Positions 16,301-17,078 of a stretch of 17,078 nt of DNA are shown one piece after another. Under the pieces are notes generated by a model. It did not search any database and had not been told where the DNA came from. It worked only from the letters and a program-made list of their open reading frames with translations. Both the position numbers and the translations under genes were made by a program. Source of the stretch: Candidatus Methanogaster sp. UBA203 (lineage in GTDB: Archaea > Halobacteriota > Methanosarcinia > Methanosarcinales > Methanogasteraceae); NCBI GenBank assembly GCA_002503595.1, contig DASC01000101.1, positions 1 to 17,078 on the forward strand, written 5' to 3'. How positions within the stretch are numbered: position 1 is the stretch's first letter; every line of letters starts with the position of its first letter.

Positions 16301-16895
16301 AATCGAGAACGCAAGCGTCTCATGGGATGGCGATTATATCGGCGATACCGATGAGACCGGGAGTCTGACCTACACCGCTGAGGATGAGGGCACCTACACT
16401 GTGACCGCAAGCAAAGAAGGATATCTCGATGGCAGCGGGGAGATCGAGGTGGCGTACCCGTCAGCAGAGTTTGAACTTGCAGACTTAACCTTCCCTGAGA
16501 ATGTGTCTGCAAATAAGGAATTCACAGTATCTGTCGATGTCACAAACACAGGTGATGCTAACGGCACATATATCGCAGAACTGAAGGTCAACGGTTCTGT
16601 CGTTGATTCACAGAACGTCACCCTCGATGCTGGCGATACCGGGAAGATCGAGTTCACGACCAGGATCGCCGAAGCAGGCACGACTACCATAGAAATCGGC
16701 ACCGAATCAGGAGAGATCACGGTCACGAAAACCAAGTCGAACACGGCACTGATAGCTGCTGTGCTTATTGTGCTGGCGCTGCTCGGTGCGATCGGCTACC
16801 TGCTCATAAGTTCGGCACCTGAAGGCGGCTGGACTGTCGAGAAGTTAAGTGACGCGATCAAGGATAAGTTCCAGAGAGGCGGAAAGGGACTGTGA
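13398..16895 (+). CDS. S-layer-type surface protein with tandem S-layer domains
   Basis: An 1165-residue secreted, membrane-anchored protein. Residues 1-27 are a signal peptide (ending LPVSAA). Two fibronectin-like modules follow (about 29-110, NFWVNHTW; 203-290, NYWVNYTW) around a cadherin/Ig-like module (112-196). Two copies of the Methanosarcina-type S-layer domain (DUF1608 family) span about 296-571 and 578-850, sharing LLSKDMLSKVLID and YELKIIQLDIDGGQAQI. Then come two beta-sandwich repeats (859-935, 943-1020, each with a SKE.Y motif) and a CARDB-like domain (1024-1110). A membrane helix (1116-1138) and a basic cytoplasmic tail end it. Many N-x-S/T sites in the first 320 residues suggest N-glycosylation. 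ATG 13398 was chosen over 13356 for its AAGGAGG site and signal peptide. Confidence 0.9.
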   Translation: MNKCIKRVSILIILMAFVATALPVSAAIPPDPTGLTGTPGNFWVNHTWDADTTGVTDSYNLSVNGAPHSTTNEYWNGSYSAHAWQNITVHAFNDTDGLSTGSVSQKTQILNNPITITGISGATVDVDATVHVDCEASDADGDTPKFSCNRTDLFAFNTATGVGDWTPSTSGTYYVDFGVSDGYGSTNNVTMKITVSDAATTTPPKPTNLDSTTGNYWVNYTWLAGSDGVVTDSYNVSLNDAWYNGTATFLNKEVGPSGWANITVWAYNTSGDGNLSAGSVSDEVQAPEEPSGHSTGFRIWDENRKPPMDLNYTWTARSYTGFYYDIDDDISTERLTIQLDPDNIRNIEEGNLKYVTTAADLKFEYNDEDWGSYKVIGFMAEKYFAGYEAENTSITNEDIRLLSKDMLSKVLIDEDEKHTISTGASLELKEGYELKIIQLDIDGGQAQIDLMKDGKSVDTDIVTSPDDYVYTEDIGKLDDVPLVVVHIDSVFAGTESDMLVINGIFQISDDLIPVDTGEDYGEMEIQSASGYTITMENSDDIDLEQDEIVDIMGNLKFLVADNDTLRFALYEEITEPGTHDIRGTVYDTGKATWDHMNFEGFYYNIDDDLGTETLVVEDCSGNTIPEDGLVYETTAQLVEFDLSEWGSFKVVGFMAESYFAGYDEDETDDDITNDNINLLSKDMLSKVLIDVEDDRMISTGASLQLEEGYELKIIQLDIDGGQAQIELLKNGRSVDTEIVQSPDTYVYTEDLGKLDDVPLVVVYIDNVFAGTESDLVTIKGVFQISDDPISVDSGDEYGEMEITSASGDKITMKNKENEIDLDEGESVMIMENIGFTTSDDGGDRYYLFVRRTIGSIAALKIELPESLVVGEEIVITITADGDPVEGAQVQFAGENLGLTDSDGKVTITSEEAGTFTIIASKENYDSASEEIRILTESEAEKDPLKIEMPDKVEPEEDVVIMVSYKGDAIENASVSWDGDYIGDTDETGSLTYTAEDEGTYTVTASKEGYLDGSGEIEVAYPSAEFELADLTFPENVSANKEFTVSVDVTNTGDANGTYIAELKVNGSVVDSQNVTLDAGDTGKIEFTTRIAEAGTTTIEIGTESGEITVTKTKSNTALIAAVLIVLALLGAIGYLLISSAPEGGWTVEKLSDAIKDKFQRGGKGL
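14283..15947 (+). repeat. Tandem duplication of the S-layer domain
   Basis: Copy A (about 14283-15110) and copy B (about 15129-15947) encode homologous S-layer domains. Core stretches are close at DNA level too, for example around 14600-14780 and 15430-15610, while the ends differ more. Two copies per protein is the usual form in Methanosarcina-type S-layer proteins; the even higher match in the core hints at gene conversion. Confidence 0.85.
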
Positions 16896-16920
16896 GCTTA
16901 AGTTAGCAGAATCACGGGAT

Positions 16921-16957
16921 TGCACAAGAACCTCATCTTGTGCACCCATCTTTTTTT
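16921..16957 (+). terminator. Terminator of the S-layer gene
   Basis: TGCACAAGA (16921-16929) and TCTTGTGCA (16936-16944) form a perfect 9-base stem with a 6-base loop, followed after six bases by seven T (16951-16957). It lies 26 bases beyond the S-layer stop. T-tracts terminate archaeal RNA polymerase; the stem may protect the RNA end. Confidence 0.75.
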
Positions 16958-16976
16958 ATCCGATACTTCAGCGGTT

Positions 16977-17078
16977 ATGCAGGAATCGAAAGAGACCGAG
17001 CCCGAGACCGCAGATGAGACTTTTTAGGGTCTTTGGTATCTCGCGTCGCGGTGACCAAAACCCCGGAGACTTTTGATA
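16977..17078 (+). other. Window end; possible start of another gene
   Basis: ATG 16977 lies about 24 bases after TTTTTTTATC, which could act as a TATA box for a leaderless gene. The frame gives MQESKETEPETADETF and stops at 17025 in a T-run. A one-base shift within TTTTT would continue as LGSLVSRVAVTKTPETFD to the window edge. I do not recognise this peptide. Whether it is a broken gene, an assembly error or non-coding cannot be told. Confidence 0.2.

Noticed and set aside
1..17078. CRISPR arrays, tRNA, rRNA and complete insertion sequences
   Set aside because: No regular repeat-spacer pattern, cloverleaf, rRNA-like block or transposase was seen by eye; short or degenerate elements could be missed without a search.

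Overview
The window looks like chromosomal DNA from a euryarchaeon of the Methanosarcinales / Syntrophoarchaeia / ANME-1 neighbourhood. Evidence: an archaeal Pelota, an archaeal presenilin-type membrane protease, a Methanosarcina-type S-layer protein with a tandem S-layer domain, archaeal TATA boxes (two about 29 bases before a start codon, suggesting leaderless mRNAs) and a U-tract terminator. The exact lineage cannot be fixed by reading alone.

Layout. (1) Positions 1-1850, minus strand: nitrogen block glnK then amtB, followed by the first 27 codons of a gene whose start resembles glutamine synthetase. (2) Positions 1850-1999: a short divergent promoter region between glnK and carA with a near-match to the methanogen NrpR operator GGAA-N6-TTCC. 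(3) Positions 1999-6309, plus strand: carA-carB, carbamoyl phosphate synthetase with an intact single-chain large subunit. It uses glutamine, so nitrogen uptake/sensing and nitrogen use are divergently arranged. (4) Positions 6310-10994: an accessory island holding an AT-rich OLD-like AAA/TOPRIM protein, a PIN toxin with a small antitoxin-like partner, a frameshifted DUF2283 gene and a DUF4143-type AAA ATPase. Two broken pieces of a carB copy lie here; one supplies the C-terminal tail of the ATPase. (5) Positions 10995-13197: divergent pelA (mRNA surveillance, minus strand) and a GxGD membrane protease (plus strand). (6) Positions 13398-16895: a large S-layer-type surface protein with its own promoter, strong Shine-Dalgarno and terminator.

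The housekeeping genes are coherent and well supported. The most unusual part is the island: carB debris at two junctions suggests a second carB copy was broken up, or that the site is a recombination hot spot. The OLD-like protein is a defence candidate by family, but nothing here proves a complete new defence system.
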